From CAIOSQ01 sp041178225 (GTDB lineage: Bacteria > Pseudomonadota > Alphaproteobacteria > CACIAM-22H2), in assembly GCA_041178225.1 (NCBI GenBank), contig JBEGVV010000258.1:1-64000 (forward strand): a stretch of 64,000 bases of DNA. The letters are read 5' to 3'. Made by a program: the position numbers and the translations under genes. Position 1 is the stretch's first letter. Every line of letters begins with the position of its first letter. Shown here in pieces: positions 17,753 to 26,715 of this stretch. The notes under the pieces are model-generated. The model was given only the letters and a program-made list of their open reading frames with translations, searched no databases and was not told the origin of the DNA.

Positions 17753-18547
17753 TCACGCGCCGCGCCTCCCGCCTCGCAGCGCCAGCCGCGCCGCGAGCAG
17801 CGCGATCCCTACCGCGACCAGCATCAGCGTCGCCAGCGCGTTGATCTGCGGCGAGAGGCCGAGGCGCACGCTCGCGAAGACCAGCATGGGCAGCGTGGTC
17901 GCGCCCGGCCCCGAGACGAAGCTGGCCACGACCAGGTCGTCGAGCGACAGGGTGAAGGCGAGCAGCCAGCCAGCCGCCAGGGCGGGCGCCAGCAGCGGCA
18001 GGGTGACGGTGCGCAGGATCTCCGCGGGCCGCGCACCGAGGTCGGCCGCCGCCTCCTCCAGCGCCGGGTCCTGGTCCGCGAGCCGTGCCTGCACGACCGT
18101 GGCGACATAGGCGATGGCGAAGGTGGCGTGCGCGATCGTCACGGTCGCGGCGCCGCGCTCGGCCGGCCAGCCAGTCGCGCGCTCGAGCCCGACGAAGAGC
18201 AGCAGCAGCGTCACGCCGGCCAGGATCTCCGGCATGACGAGGAGCGCCGCGAGCGCGCCACCCAGCGCGCCGCGCAGGCGGAAGCGCCCCATGCGCGCCA
18301 TCGCGAGCCCGGCGGCGGCGCCGATCGCGGTGGCGAGCGTCGCGCTCGCGGCGGCGATGGCGAGGCTCAGCCCCGCCGCGCGCAGCATGCGCTCGTTGCC
18401 GAGGAGCTCGCCGTACCAGCGCAGCGAGAAGCCGCTCCAGCTCGTGAGCAGCGGCGAATCGTTGAAGGAGAAGGCGACCAGCACGAGGATCGGCAGGTAG
18501 AGGAAGGCGAGGCCAAGGCCCAGCCCGACCAGGAGCCGGGCGCTCAT
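17753..18547 (-). CDS. ABC transporter permease, PotC-like
   Basis: A 264-residue inner-membrane permease of the spermidine/putrescine class, with about six helices and the EAA loop LEEAAADLGARPAEILRTVTLPLL that docks with the ATPase. It is the last gene of a binding protein-ATPase-permease-permease operon and overlaps the preceding permease by four bases. The start is set by that overlap and by family length. The substrate could be a polyamine or another small cationic or amino compound. Confidence 0.92.
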   Translation of the reverse strand: MSARLLVGLGLGLAFLYLPILVLVAFSFNDSPLLTSWSGFSLRWYGELLGNERMLRAAGLSLAIAAASATLATAIGAAAGLAMARMGRFRLRGALGGALAALLVMPEILAGVTLLLLFVGLERATGWPAERGAATVTIAHATFAIAYVATVVQARLADQDPALEEAAADLGARPAEILRTVTLPLLAPALAAGWLLAFTLSLDDLVVASFVSGPGATTLPMLVFASVRLGLSPQINALATLMLVAVGIALLAARLALRGGRRGA

Positions 18548-19395
18548 CCGCGCGCCTGCAGCCGCTGGAAGAGCAGGATCGGCGCGGCGAGCAGCGCCAC
18601 CATCGCGATCGCCAGCGCCGAGGTGGCCGGCCAGTCGCGGCTGGAGAAGAACTCGTTCCAGATCGCGCGCCCGAGCAGGTTGGCGTCCGGCCCGCCGAGC
18701 ATCTCCGGGACGATGAACTCCGCGGTCGCGGGGATGAAGACGAGCAGCGCGCCGGCCGCCAGCCCCGGCAGCGAAAGCGGCAGGGTGACGGTCAGGAACA
18801 CCGCCGACGGGCGGGCGCCGAGGTCGGCGGCCGCTTCCTCCAGCGCCGGGTCGAGCTTCTCGAGGCTGGCATAGAGCGGCAGCACCATGAAGGGCAGGTA
18901 GACGTAGACGAGGCCGAGCAGCACGGCGAAGTCGTTGTCGACCAGCTCCAGCGGCGCGTCGATCGCGCCGATCGCCTCGAGCGCGGCGTTGACCAGGCCC
19001 GAGGGCTTCAGCAGCGCCGTCCACGCGTAGATGCGCACGAGGAACGACGTCCAGAACGGAAGCATGACGAGCAGGAGCAGCGTCTCGCGCCGGCCGCGCG
19101 GCGCGCGCGCGATCGCGAGCGCCATCGGATAGCCGAGCAGCGCCGCGCAGGCGGTCGCGAGCCCGGCCATGCGCAGCGAGGAGAGCAGCGCATCGAGGTA
19201 GACCTCGTCCGACGCGAGCAGCCGCCACGCGGCAAGGCCGGGCCGCGAGAGGTCGAAGGGCGGCGCGCCCTCCACGGGCGTCGCGAAGCTGATCGCGAGC
19301 GCCATCGCGAAGGGCAGCACGAAGAAGGCGGCGAGCCAGGCCGCCGGGAGCGCGAGGATCGCGGCGCGAAGGCCACGCGGCCAGAGAAGGCTCAT
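18544..19395 (-). CDS. ABC transporter permease, PotB-like
   Basis: A 283-residue inner-membrane permease, first of the two in the Pot-like transporter. It has the coupling motif LEEAAADLGARPSAVFLTVTLP and a hydrophobic N-terminal helix. It overlaps the ATPase gene upstream and the PotC-like gene downstream by four bases each, so the membrane complex is made from a coupled message. Confidence 0.92.
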   Translation of the reverse strand: MSLLWPRGLRAAILALPAAWLAAFFVLPFAMALAISFATPVEGAPPFDLSRPGLAAWRLLASDEVYLDALLSSLRMAGLATACAALLGYPMALAIARAPRGRRETLLLLVMLPFWTSFLVRIYAWTALLKPSGLVNAALEAIGAIDAPLELVDNDFAVLLGLVYVYLPFMVLPLYASLEKLDPALEEAAADLGARPSAVFLTVTLPLSLPGLAAGALLVFIPATAEFIVPEMLGGPDANLLGRAIWNEFFSSRDWPATSALAIAMVALLAAPILLFQRLQARG

Positions 19396-20450
19396 GCCGG
19401 GACGATCGGCGCTTCCGCCGGATCCCAGTCCAGCGCCACCGCGCTGCCCGGCGCCGGGCAGGGATCGCGCGGCGCGAGGCTCGCCTGCAACTCGCGCCCG
19501 TCGGCCAGCACGACGCCGAGCGACACGCTCTCGCCGAGGAAGGCGGCGTGGCCCGCGACGCCCTGCAGCCGCCCGCTGCCCGGCGGCGCGAGGCGCAGCG
19601 CCTCGGGCCGCAGCACGATCGTCGCGACCGTGCCGGGCGCGAGGCCTGGAGCGGAGCTGCCGGCGAGCATTCCAAGAGGTCCCGCATCCAGGAGCGCGGC
19701 AGCCCTGCCCGCCTTCGCGAGCCGTCCGTCGACGAGCGCGGCGCGGCCCAGGAAGGCGGCGACGTGCCGGTCGGCGGGTGACTCGTATACCTCGCGCGGG
19801 CTGCCGACCTGCGCCAGCCGCCCGCCCCGCATGACGGCGAGCCGGTCGGCGACCGCCAGCGCCTCCTCCTGGTCGTGGGTGACGAGCACGAAGGTGATGC
19901 CCAGCCGCTTCTGCAGCGCCAGCAACTGGCGGCGCGTCTCCTCGCGCAATCCCTTGTCGAGCGCGGCCATCGGCTCGTCGAGCAGCAGGATGCGCGGCAG
20001 CTTCGCGAGCGCCCGCGCGAGCGCCACGCGCTGGCGCTGGCCGCCGGAGAGCTGGTGCGGGCGCCGGCCGCCGAGGCCCTCGAGCCGCACGAGCGCGAGC
20101 ATCTCCGCCACGCGGCGCGTGATGTCGGCCTTCGCCATTCCCTCGCGCACCAGCCCGTAGGCGATGTTCGTCGCCACGTCCATGTGCGGGAAGAGCGCGT
20201 AGGACTGGAACACCGTGTTCACGGGCCGGCGCCAGGGCGGCAGCGCGGTGGCGTCGAGCTCGCCGATCCCGATGCGCCCCGCGTCGGGAAGCTCGAGCCC
20301 GGCCACCAGCCTAAGCAGGGTCGTCTTGCCGCAGCCCGAGGGACCGACGAGCGCGAAGAACTCGCCCTCGCCGATCGCGAGGTCGACGCCGTCCACGGCC
20401 GCGACCGGGCCGTAGCGCCGCGACACGCCCTCGAGGACGATGCCAGCCAT
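19392..20450 (-). CDS. ABC transporter ATP-binding protein, PotA-like
   Basis: The 352-residue ATPase carries Walker A GPSGCGKTTLL near residue 36, the signature LSGGQRQRVALARAL near 136, Walker B ILLLDEPMAALD near 156 and the switch histidine in VTHDQEEAL. The C-terminal 110 residues form the TOBE regulatory domain found in PotA and MalK. It energises the two permeases encoded directly downstream, with a four-base overlap to the first. Confidence 0.94.
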   Translation of the reverse strand: MAGIVLEGVSRRYGPVAAVDGVDLAIGEGEFFALVGPSGCGKTTLLRLVAGLELPDAGRIGIGELDATALPPWRRPVNTVFQSYALFPHMDVATNIAYGLVREGMAKADITRRVAEMLALVRLEGLGGRRPHQLSGGQRQRVALARALAKLPRILLLDEPMAALDKGLREETRRQLLALQKRLGITFVLVTHDQEEALAVADRLAVMRGGRLAQVGSPREVYESPADRHVAAFLGRAALVDGRLAKAGRAAALLDAGPLGMLAGSSAPGLAPGTVATIVLRPEALRLAPPGSGRLQGVAGHAAFLGESVSLGVVLADGRELQASLAPRDPCPAPGSAVALDWDPAEAPIVPA

Positions 20451-20481
20451 GCCGGCGCGGCCGCGCCTCCCTGCCCCGCCC

Positions 20482-21579
20482 TCAGCGCCCGGTCTTCACC
20501 CGCGTCCAGGCGCGCGTGCGCAGGCGGTCGAACTCCAGGTCCGCGGGCGTGATCGTGTAGAACCGCGCCTGGATCTCGGCCGGCGGGTAGACGCCGGGGT
20601 CGGTGCGCGTCGCCTCGTCGATGCGCGGCAGCGCCGCGGGCACGGCGACGGCATAGCCAAGGAAGCTCGAGTTCATCGCCGCGATCTCGGGCCGCAGCAT
20701 GAAGTCGATGAAGCGGTGGGCGTTGTCGACGTTCGCCGCGTCGGCCGGGATGGCCGCGGTGTCGATCCAGGTGAGCGCGCCCTCGACCGGGATCGAGTAC
20801 TCGATCGACACGCCGCGGCGGGACTCGGCCGCGCGCTTCGCGGCCTGCTTGACGTCGCCCGAGAAGCCGAAGGCGAGGCATGCGTCGCCGCTCGCGAGCG
20901 CGTTGATGTAGTCCGAGGAGTGCCAGCGCCGCACGAAGGGGCGGATCGCCTGCAGCGCGGCGACGGCCTTCTCCAGGTCCTCCGGCTTCTTCGAATCCGG
21001 GTCGAGGCCCAGGTAGGCGAGCGCGGCCGGGAAGACGTCGGTCGGCGAGTCGAGCACGATCACGCCGCAGGAGCGGAAGCGCGACACGACCGCGGGATCG
21101 AAGATCATGCGCAGCGAGTAGACCGGGGCGTCCGGCATCGTCTTGAGGACGCGCTCGCGGTTGTAGCCGATGCCCGTCGTGCCCCAGAGCCAGGGCACGG
21201 CGTGGCGGTTGCCGGCGTCGAAGCGCTCGAGGCGCTTCATCACGCCGGGATCGAGCTGCGCGTGGTTCGGGATCTTCGCACGGTCGAGCGGCCGGTAGAG
21301 GTTCGCCTTCAGCTGCGTCGCCAGGAAGGGCGAGGCCGTCGGCACGACGAGGTCGTAGCCGCTGCGGCCCGCGCGCAGCTTCGCGTCGAGGATCTCGTTC
21401 CCGTCGTAGGTGTCGTAGGTGACCTTGATGCCGGTCTCCTGCTCGAAGCGCTTGAGCGCCTCGGGCGCGACGTAGTCGTTCCAGTTGTAGACGCGCAACT
21501 GCCCCTGCGCGGCCGCGTCGAGCGCGACGCCCGCGAGCAGGGCGAGGGAACAGGCGATGCGGGCGATGGCGACGCGCAT
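20482..21579 (-). CDS. Periplasmic substrate-binding protein, PotD/PotF-like
   Basis: This 365-residue protein starts with a Sec signal peptide (charged MRVAIAR, hydrophobic core, end near DAAAQ) and the mature part opens with LRVYNWNDYVAPEALKRF, diagnostic of spermidine/putrescine-binding proteins. A GGAGA site lies eight bases before the ATG at 21579; the frame extends upstream but without homology. It is the first gene of the transporter operon and is divergent from puuE across 158 bases, which raises the possibility that a purine-breakdown product or its amine is the ligand. Confidence 0.93.
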   Translation of the reverse strand: MRVAIARIACSLALLAGVALDAAAQGQLRVYNWNDYVAPEALKRFEQETGIKVTYDTYDGNEILDAKLRAGRSGYDLVVPTASPFLATQLKANLYRPLDRAKIPNHAQLDPGVMKRLERFDAGNRHAVPWLWGTTGIGYNRERVLKTMPDAPVYSLRMIFDPAVVSRFRSCGVIVLDSPTDVFPAALAYLGLDPDSKKPEDLEKAVAALQAIRPFVRRWHSSDYINALASGDACLAFGFSGDVKQAAKRAAESRRGVSIEYSIPVEGALTWIDTAAIPADAANVDNAHRFIDFMLRPEIAAMNSSFLGYAVAVPAALPRIDEATRTDPGVYPPAEIQARFYTITPADLEFDRLRTRAWTRVKTGR

Positions 21580-21737
21580 TGTTTGTCTCCATTGCAGGAG
21601 GTGGATGCGACGAATCGCGCAGATTTGGCCGCCTTCGCCGCGGCGCGTCAATCGCCGCGATCCGGCGACGCGCGCCCCTTGTCGCCGCGCTGCCCCCGCG
21701 AGAGGATGCGGATCTCCCCCGCATGGAGCCCGCCCCC

Positions 21738-22670
21738 ATGGCGCAGCGCAAGAAGCCAGCCTACCCGCGCGACCTCGTCGGCTATGGCCGCAATCCGCCC
21801 GACGCGAAATGGCCTGGCGGCGCGCGCGTGGCGGTCAGCTTCGTCGTCAACTACGAGGAAGGCGGCGAGCGCTCCCTCGTCCATGGCGACAAGGTCTCGG
21901 AGGTCTTCCTGCACGAGGTGCCAGGCCTCGTGCCACGCGCTGGCCGTCGCGACGAGCAGGTCGAGTCGGTCTACGAGTACGGCAGCCGCGCCGGGTTCTG
22001 GCGCCTCCTGCGCATGTTCGACGAGCGGCGCATCCCCTTCACGAGCTGGGCCGTCGGCATGGCGGTCGCGCGCCACCCCGAGGTTGCGCGGGCGATGCGC
22101 GAGTCCGGCCACGAGGTGGCCAGCCATGGCTGGCGCTGGTTCGACTACCAGGACATGGGGATCGCCGAGGAGCGGCGGCACATGAAGCTCGCCATCGAGG
22201 CGATCGAGAAGGCCTGCGGCGAGCGGCCGGTCGGCTGGTACACGGGTCGCCTGAGCGCGAACACGCGGCGCCTCGTCGTCGAGGAGGGTGGCTTCCTCTA
22301 CGATTCCGATTCCTACGCCGACGACCTGCCCTACTGGGTGGAGGCCGGGCGCGGCCGCGGCCACCTCGTCGTTCCCTACACCTTCGACAACAACGACATG
22401 AAGTTCGCCACGCTCGGCGGCTTCGCGACCGGCGAGGACTTCTTCGCGCACCTGCGCGATTCCTTCGACGTCCTCTACCGCGAGGGCCAGCAGGGCCAGG
22501 CCAAGATGATGTCGATCGGGCTGCATTGCCGGCTCGCCGGGCGCCCTGGCCGCGCGGCGGCGCTGGCGCGCTTCCTCGACTACGTGCAGCGCCACGACCA
22601 TGCCTGGATCTGCCGGCGCGTCGACATCGCGCGGCACTGGCATGCCACCCATCCCTACCGCAAGGACTGA
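21738..22670 (+). CDS. puuE: Allantoinase PuuE (polysaccharide-deacetylase fold)
   Basis: PuuE is the metal-independent allantoinase that opens the hydantoin ring of allantoin to give allantoate. The 310-residue protein has the NodB-like fold with family marks YPRDLVGYGRNPPDAKWPGG near the start, NYEEGGERS, and HEVASHGWRW. I chose the ATG at 21738, which has GGAG nine bases upstream; an ATG at 21723 is also possible. Some relatives are fused to OHCU decarboxylase; this one is not. It links functionally with puuD and uraH 19 kb away. Confidence 0.9.
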   Translation: MAQRKKPAYPRDLVGYGRNPPDAKWPGGARVAVSFVVNYEEGGERSLVHGDKVSEVFLHEVPGLVPRAGRRDEQVESVYEYGSRAGFWRLLRMFDERRIPFTSWAVGMAVARHPEVARAMRESGHEVASHGWRWFDYQDMGIAEERRHMKLAIEAIEKACGERPVGWYTGRLSANTRRLVVEEGGFLYDSDSYADDLPYWVEAGRGRGHLVVPYTFDNNDMKFATLGGFATGEDFFAHLRDSFDVLYREGQQGQAKMMSIGLHCRLAGRPGRAAALARFLDYVQRHDHAWICRRVDIARHWHATHPYRKD

Positions 22671-22688
22671 CAGAGGAGACGCGCGAAC

Positions 22689-23312
22689 ATGATCAAGGTC
22701 TGGGGACGCAAGAACTCGTCCAACGTGCAGAAGGTGATGTGGGCGATCGGCGAGCTCGGCATCGCCTACGAGCGGCTCGACATCGGCGGCCCGTTCGGCG
22801 GCAACAAGGAGGCCGCCTACCTGGCGATGAACCCGAACGGGCTGATCCCGACGATCCAGGACGGCGAACTCGTCATGTGGGAGTCGAACGCGATCGTGCG
22901 CTACCTCGCGACCGCCTACGGCACTGGCCGGCTCGTGCCCGCCGACGCCAAGGCCGCCGCGACCTGCAACCAGTGGATGGACTGGCAGCTCTCGGTCGTC
23001 GCGCCGTCCATCACCCCGGCCTTCCTCGGCCTCGTCCGCACGCCGGCGGCGCAGCGCGACAACGCGGCCATCGCCGCGTCGCAGGCGAAGACCATCGAGG
23101 CGATGTCGATGCTGGAGGCGCGGCTCGGCACCTCGCGCCACGTCGCGGGCGACGCCTTCACGATGGCCGACATCCCCCTCGGCATCATGGCCTACAGGTA
23201 CTGGCAGCTCGTGCCGCACCACCCCGCGCACCCGAACCTGCGCCGCTGGTACGACGCGATCCAGGCGCGCAAGGCCTTCGCCGAGCACGTCTCCTCGATC
23301 CCGATGACCTGA
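22689..23312 (+). CDS. Glutathione S-transferase
   Basis: A 207-residue cytoplasmic GST: thioredoxin-like N-terminal domain with SSNVQKVMWAIGEL and the glutathione-binding MNPNGLIPTI and WESNAIVRYLA, then an all-helical C-terminal domain. The active residue is probably one of the two serines after KNSS. It starts 18 bases after puuE behind a GGAGA site and may be co-transcribed with it. A role in ureide metabolism is possible, but nothing shows it. Confidence 0.92.
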   Translation: MIKVWGRKNSSNVQKVMWAIGELGIAYERLDIGGPFGGNKEAAYLAMNPNGLIPTIQDGELVMWESNAIVRYLATAYGTGRLVPADAKAAATCNQWMDWQLSVVAPSITPAFLGLVRTPAAQRDNAAIAASQAKTIEAMSMLEARLGTSRHVAGDAFTMADIPLGIMAYRYWQLVPHHPAHPNLRRWYDAIQARKAFAEHVSSIPMT

Positions 23313-23340
23313 CGGCGCGAGGCAGGCGACGGGCGCGGCC

Positions 23341-25827
23341 ATGGCGTTCCGCGGCCTCGACGAGGACGAGGCCGCGCGCCGCCTCGCGCAGGCCGGGCCC
23401 AATGCCCTGCCCGCGCCGCGCGGCCGCGGGCTCCTGCGCTTCTTCGCGGAGGTCCTGGAGGAACCGATCTTCCTCCTGCTCGTCGGCGCGGCGGTGCTCT
23501 ACCTCGCGATCGGCGACGCCGCGGAGGGCATCCTCATGGCCGGATGCGCGGCGGTCTCCGTCGCGCTGGTCGCCGTGCAGTCCTGGCGCAGCGAGAAGGT
23601 GCTCGCGGCGCTCAAGGGCATCGTCGCGCCGCGCGCCCTCGTCGTGCGCGGCGGCGCGACGCGGCGCGTGGGCGCCGAGACGATCGTCCCGGGCGACTTC
23701 GTGGTCCTCGCGCCCGGGGACCGGGTGCCAGCCGACGGGATCCTGCGCGAGGGCGCCGGACTGGTGCTCGACGAATCCGCGCTGACCGGGGAATCCGTGC
23801 CGGTGCGCAAGCGCGCCAGCGAGGAGCCCGGGCCCGGCGACGCCACGCCGGGCGGCGACGACACGCCCTTCGTCTTCTCCGGCACGCTCGTGCTCTCCGG
23901 CGAGGGCATCGCCGAGGCCACCGCGACGGGGCCGCGCAGCCGCGTCGGCGCGATCGGCGCGGCGCTCGCGACGCTGCGCTGGCCACCCACGCCGCTGCAG
24001 CTCGCGACCGCCCGGCTCGTGCGGCGCCTGGCGCTCGTCGGCGTCGCGCTCTCGATCCTCGTCGGCGCGCTCCACTACGCGCGCGAGGCCGACTGGCTGC
24101 AGGCCACGCTGGCCGGCATCACGCTCGCGATGAGCGCGATGCCGGAGGAACTGCCGATGGTCCTCGCGATCTTCCTCGCGATGGGGGCGTGGCGGCTGTC
24201 GCGCCATGGCGTCCTCGCGCGGCAGCCAAGCGCCGTGCTCGCGCTCGGCGCCACCACGGTGCTGTGCGTCGACAAGACGGGCACGATCACCGAGAACCGC
24301 ATCCGCCTGGAGCGCATGGCCATCCCGGGCGCTGTCGCCGGCGTCGAAGAGGCGGTGGCCGATGCGCGCTTCGCGCCCCTGCGCGCCGCGGCGCTCCATG
24401 CCTCGCACCCCCAGGGCGGCGATCCGATGGACCGCGCGACGCATGCGCTTGGCCCTGCGCCGGCGGGAGGCGCGCTGCGCGAGTACCCGATCGAGGCGCG
24501 CAGGCCACGCGTCGCCTTCGCCTGGCCGGATGGCGCAGGCGTGCTCGTCGCGGCCAAGGGCGCGCCCGAGGAGATCGCGCGCCTCTGCCGCCTCGACGCG
24601 GACGCCGCGCGCGCGGCCATGGCCAGCGTCGAGGTGCTGGCCGCCGAGGGATTGCGCGTCCTCGCCGTGGCCACGGCGCGCGCGCCGTCGGCTCCCGACG
24701 AGATCGACGGCCTCGCCTTCGCCTGGGCGGGGCTGCTCGCCTACGGCGACCCGGTCCGCAAGTCCGCGCGCGCGAGCATCGAGGAATGCCTCGCCGCCGG
24801 CATCGAGGTCGTGATGATCACCGGCGACTATCCTGCGACGGCCTGCGCGGTTGCGCGCCACGCAGGCATCGACGCGACCGGCCACTCCATGTCCGGCGCC
24901 GAGGTCGCGCGGCTCGACGACGCGGCGCTGCGCGAGGCGGTCGCCGGCAAGCGCGTCTTCGCGCGCACCGAGCCCGGGCAGAAGCTGCGCATCGTCGAGG
25001 CGCTGCGCGCGCGCGGCCATGTCGTCGCGATGACCGGGGATGGCGTCAACGACGCGCCGGCGCTGCGCGCGGCGCATGTCGGCGTGGCCATGGGCAGCCG
25101 CGGCACCGACGTCGCGCGCGAGGCCGCGGGCCTCGTCGTGCTCAACGACGACCTCGGCTCGATCGTCTCCGCGATCCGCCTCGGCCGGCGCATCGCCGAC
25201 AACATCCGCAAGGCGATGGTGTTCGTCGTCGCGGTCCACGTCCCACTTGTCGGCCTCGCCCTGCTGCCGCTGCTGCTCGGCTGGCCGCCGATGCTCGCGC
25301 CGGTTCACGTCATCTTCCTCGAGCTCGTCATCGACCCGACCTGCGCGATCGTCTTCGAGGCGCAGGAGGCCGAGCGCCGCGCCATGCGCCGCCCGCCGCG
25401 GCCCGCCAGCCGCACCGTCGCCTCGCCGCTCACCATCGCGCTCGCGGTGGCGCAGGGCTGCGCCCTGCTCGCCTGCGCCTTCGCGGCCTATGGCGGCGCG
25501 CTCGGGCTCGGCCTGCCCCATGGGGAGGCGCGCGCGCTCGGCTTCGTGGCCCTGGTCGCCGGCACGCTCTGCCTCGCGCTCACCAACCTGTCCTGGGACG
25601 ACTTCGCCTTCGCGCCGCGGATCCTCTCCCATCCCGCCGTTGCCCTCGCCGCCGGCGCGACCAGCGCGATGCTCGCGCTGCTCCTCGCATGGCCGGCCGC
25701 GCGCGGCGTCTTCGGCTTCGCGGTCCCCGCGGCGGGGCCCCTCGCCATCGCGGTCGTGGCCGGCGCCGCCTCGGTGCTCTGGTTCGAGGCGGTGAAGCGC
25801 GGCGGGCTGATGGCGCGCGGGGCCTGA
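23341..25827 (+). CDS. P-type cation-transporting ATPase
   Basis: An 828-residue P-type ATPase with LTGESVPV in the actuator domain, the phosphorylated Asp311 in DKTGT, KGAPEEI for nucleotide binding and TGDGVNDAPALR at the hinge. The fourth membrane segment has MPEELP near residue 267, resembling the PEGLP of calcium pumps. The sixth reads LELVIDPTCAIVFEAQ instead of the usual N...D pattern of characterised calcium pumps. It lacks an N-terminal heavy-metal domain, so it is type II-like, but its ion cannot be assigned. Confidence 0.9.
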   Translation: MAFRGLDEDEAARRLAQAGPNALPAPRGRGLLRFFAEVLEEPIFLLLVGAAVLYLAIGDAAEGILMAGCAAVSVALVAVQSWRSEKVLAALKGIVAPRALVVRGGATRRVGAETIVPGDFVVLAPGDRVPADGILREGAGLVLDESALTGESVPVRKRASEEPGPGDATPGGDDTPFVFSGTLVLSGEGIAEATATGPRSRVGAIGAALATLRWPPTPLQLATARLVRRLALVGVALSILVGALHYAREADWLQATLAGITLAMSAMPEELPMVLAIFLAMGAWRLSRHGVLARQPSAVLALGATTVLCVDKTGTITENRIRLERMAIPGAVAGVEEAVADARFAPLRAAALHASHPQGGDPMDRATHALGPAPAGGALREYPIEARRPRVAFAWPDGAGVLVAAKGAPEEIARLCRLDADAARAAMASVEVLAAEGLRVLAVATARAPSAPDEIDGLAFAWAGLLAYGDPVRKSARASIEECLAAGIEVVMITGDYPATACAVARHAGIDATGHSMSGAEVARLDDAALREAVAGKRVFARTEPGQKLRIVEALRARGHVVAMTGDGVNDAPALRAAHVGVAMGSRGTDVAREAAGLVVLNDDLGSIVSAIRLGRRIADNIRKAMVFVVAVHVPLVGLALLPLLLGWPPMLAPVHVIFLELVIDPTCAIVFEAQEAERRAMRRPPRPASRTVASPLTIALAVAQGCALLACAFAAYGGALGLGLPHGEARALGFVALVAGTLCLALTNLSWDDFAFAPRILSHPAVALAAGATSAMLALLLAWPAARGVFGFAVPAAGPLAIAVVAGAASVLWFEAVKRGGLMARGA

Positions 25828-25901
25828 GCGGCGATTTTCCTGAGGCGCGCGACGCGCGCTTGCCCTTACTCTCGCCCCGCCCAAGCCAGGAAGGAAGACA
25901 C

Positions 25902-26708
25902 ATGCCGCTCCGCATCGCCATCGCAGGCCTCGGCGCCATCGGCGCCGCCGTCGCGCGCCGCATCGACGCCGGCATCGAGGGCCTCGAGCTCGTCGCCGTC
26001 GCCGGCCGCGACGAGGCGAAGACGCGCGACGCGGTCGCCGGCTTCGCGCGACGCCCCGAGGTCATGGGCTCGACGCGGCTGGGCGAGGTCGCGGACGTGG
26101 TCGTCGACTGCGCCCCGGGCCCCCAGCTCGGCGAGATCGCGGAGCCCGCGCTCGATCGCGGCCGCATCGTCGTGACCGCGAACGCCGCCGTGCTCCTCGA
26201 CCGCATGGACCTCGTCGATCGCGCGCGCGCGCATGGCGGGCGCGTCATCGTGCCGACCGGCGCGCTGCTCGGCCTCGACGCCGTGCGCGCCGCGGCTGAG
26301 AGCCGCGTCGACAGCGTCACGATGATCACGCGCAAGCCGCCCAAGGGCCTCGCGGGCGCGCCCTACCTCGTCCAGAACGGGATCGACGTGATGTCCTTCG
26401 CGGAATCGACGCGCGTCTTCGCGGGCTCGGCGCGCGAGGCGGCGCGCGGATTCCCGGCGAACGTCAACGTCGCCGCGGCGCTGAGCCTCGCGGGCATCGG
26501 CCCGGACCGCACGCGCATCGAGATCTGGGCCGAGCCGACCAGCGGCCGCAACCAGCACACGATCGAGGTCGAGGCCGAGGCCGCGCGCTTCACCATGACC
26601 ATCGCCGGCGTGCCGAGTGCCGAGAACCCGCGCACGGGCAGGCTGACGCCGCTGAGCGTCGTCGCCTGCCTGCGCGGCCTCGTCTCGCCCCTGCGCGTCG
26701 GCACCTGA
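25902..26708 (+). CDS. nadX: L-aspartate dehydrogenase
   Basis: The 268-residue protein has the Rossmann opening IAIAGLGAIGAAVARRID and the conserved blocks VPTGALLGLDAVRAA, TRKPPKGL and FPANVNVAAALSLAG of NadX-type aspartate dehydrogenases. These convert L-aspartate to iminoaspartate for NAD synthesis or run in the aminating direction. An AGGAAGGAAG site precedes the ATG. No nadA or nadC is nearby, so its pathway role here is open. The next gene starts seven bases downstream. Confidence 0.9.
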   Translation: MPLRIAIAGLGAIGAAVARRIDAGIEGLELVAVAGRDEAKTRDAVAGFARRPEVMGSTRLGEVADVVVDCAPGPQLGEIAEPALDRGRIVVTANAAVLLDRMDLVDRARAHGGRVIVPTGALLGLDAVRAAAESRVDSVTMITRKPPKGLAGAPYLVQNGIDVMSFAESTRVFAGSAREAARGFPANVNVAAALSLAGIGPDRTRIEIWAEPTSGRNQHTIEVEAEAARFTMTIAGVPSAENPRTGRLTPLSVVACLRGLVSPLRVGT

Positions 26709-26715
26709 CGGCGCG

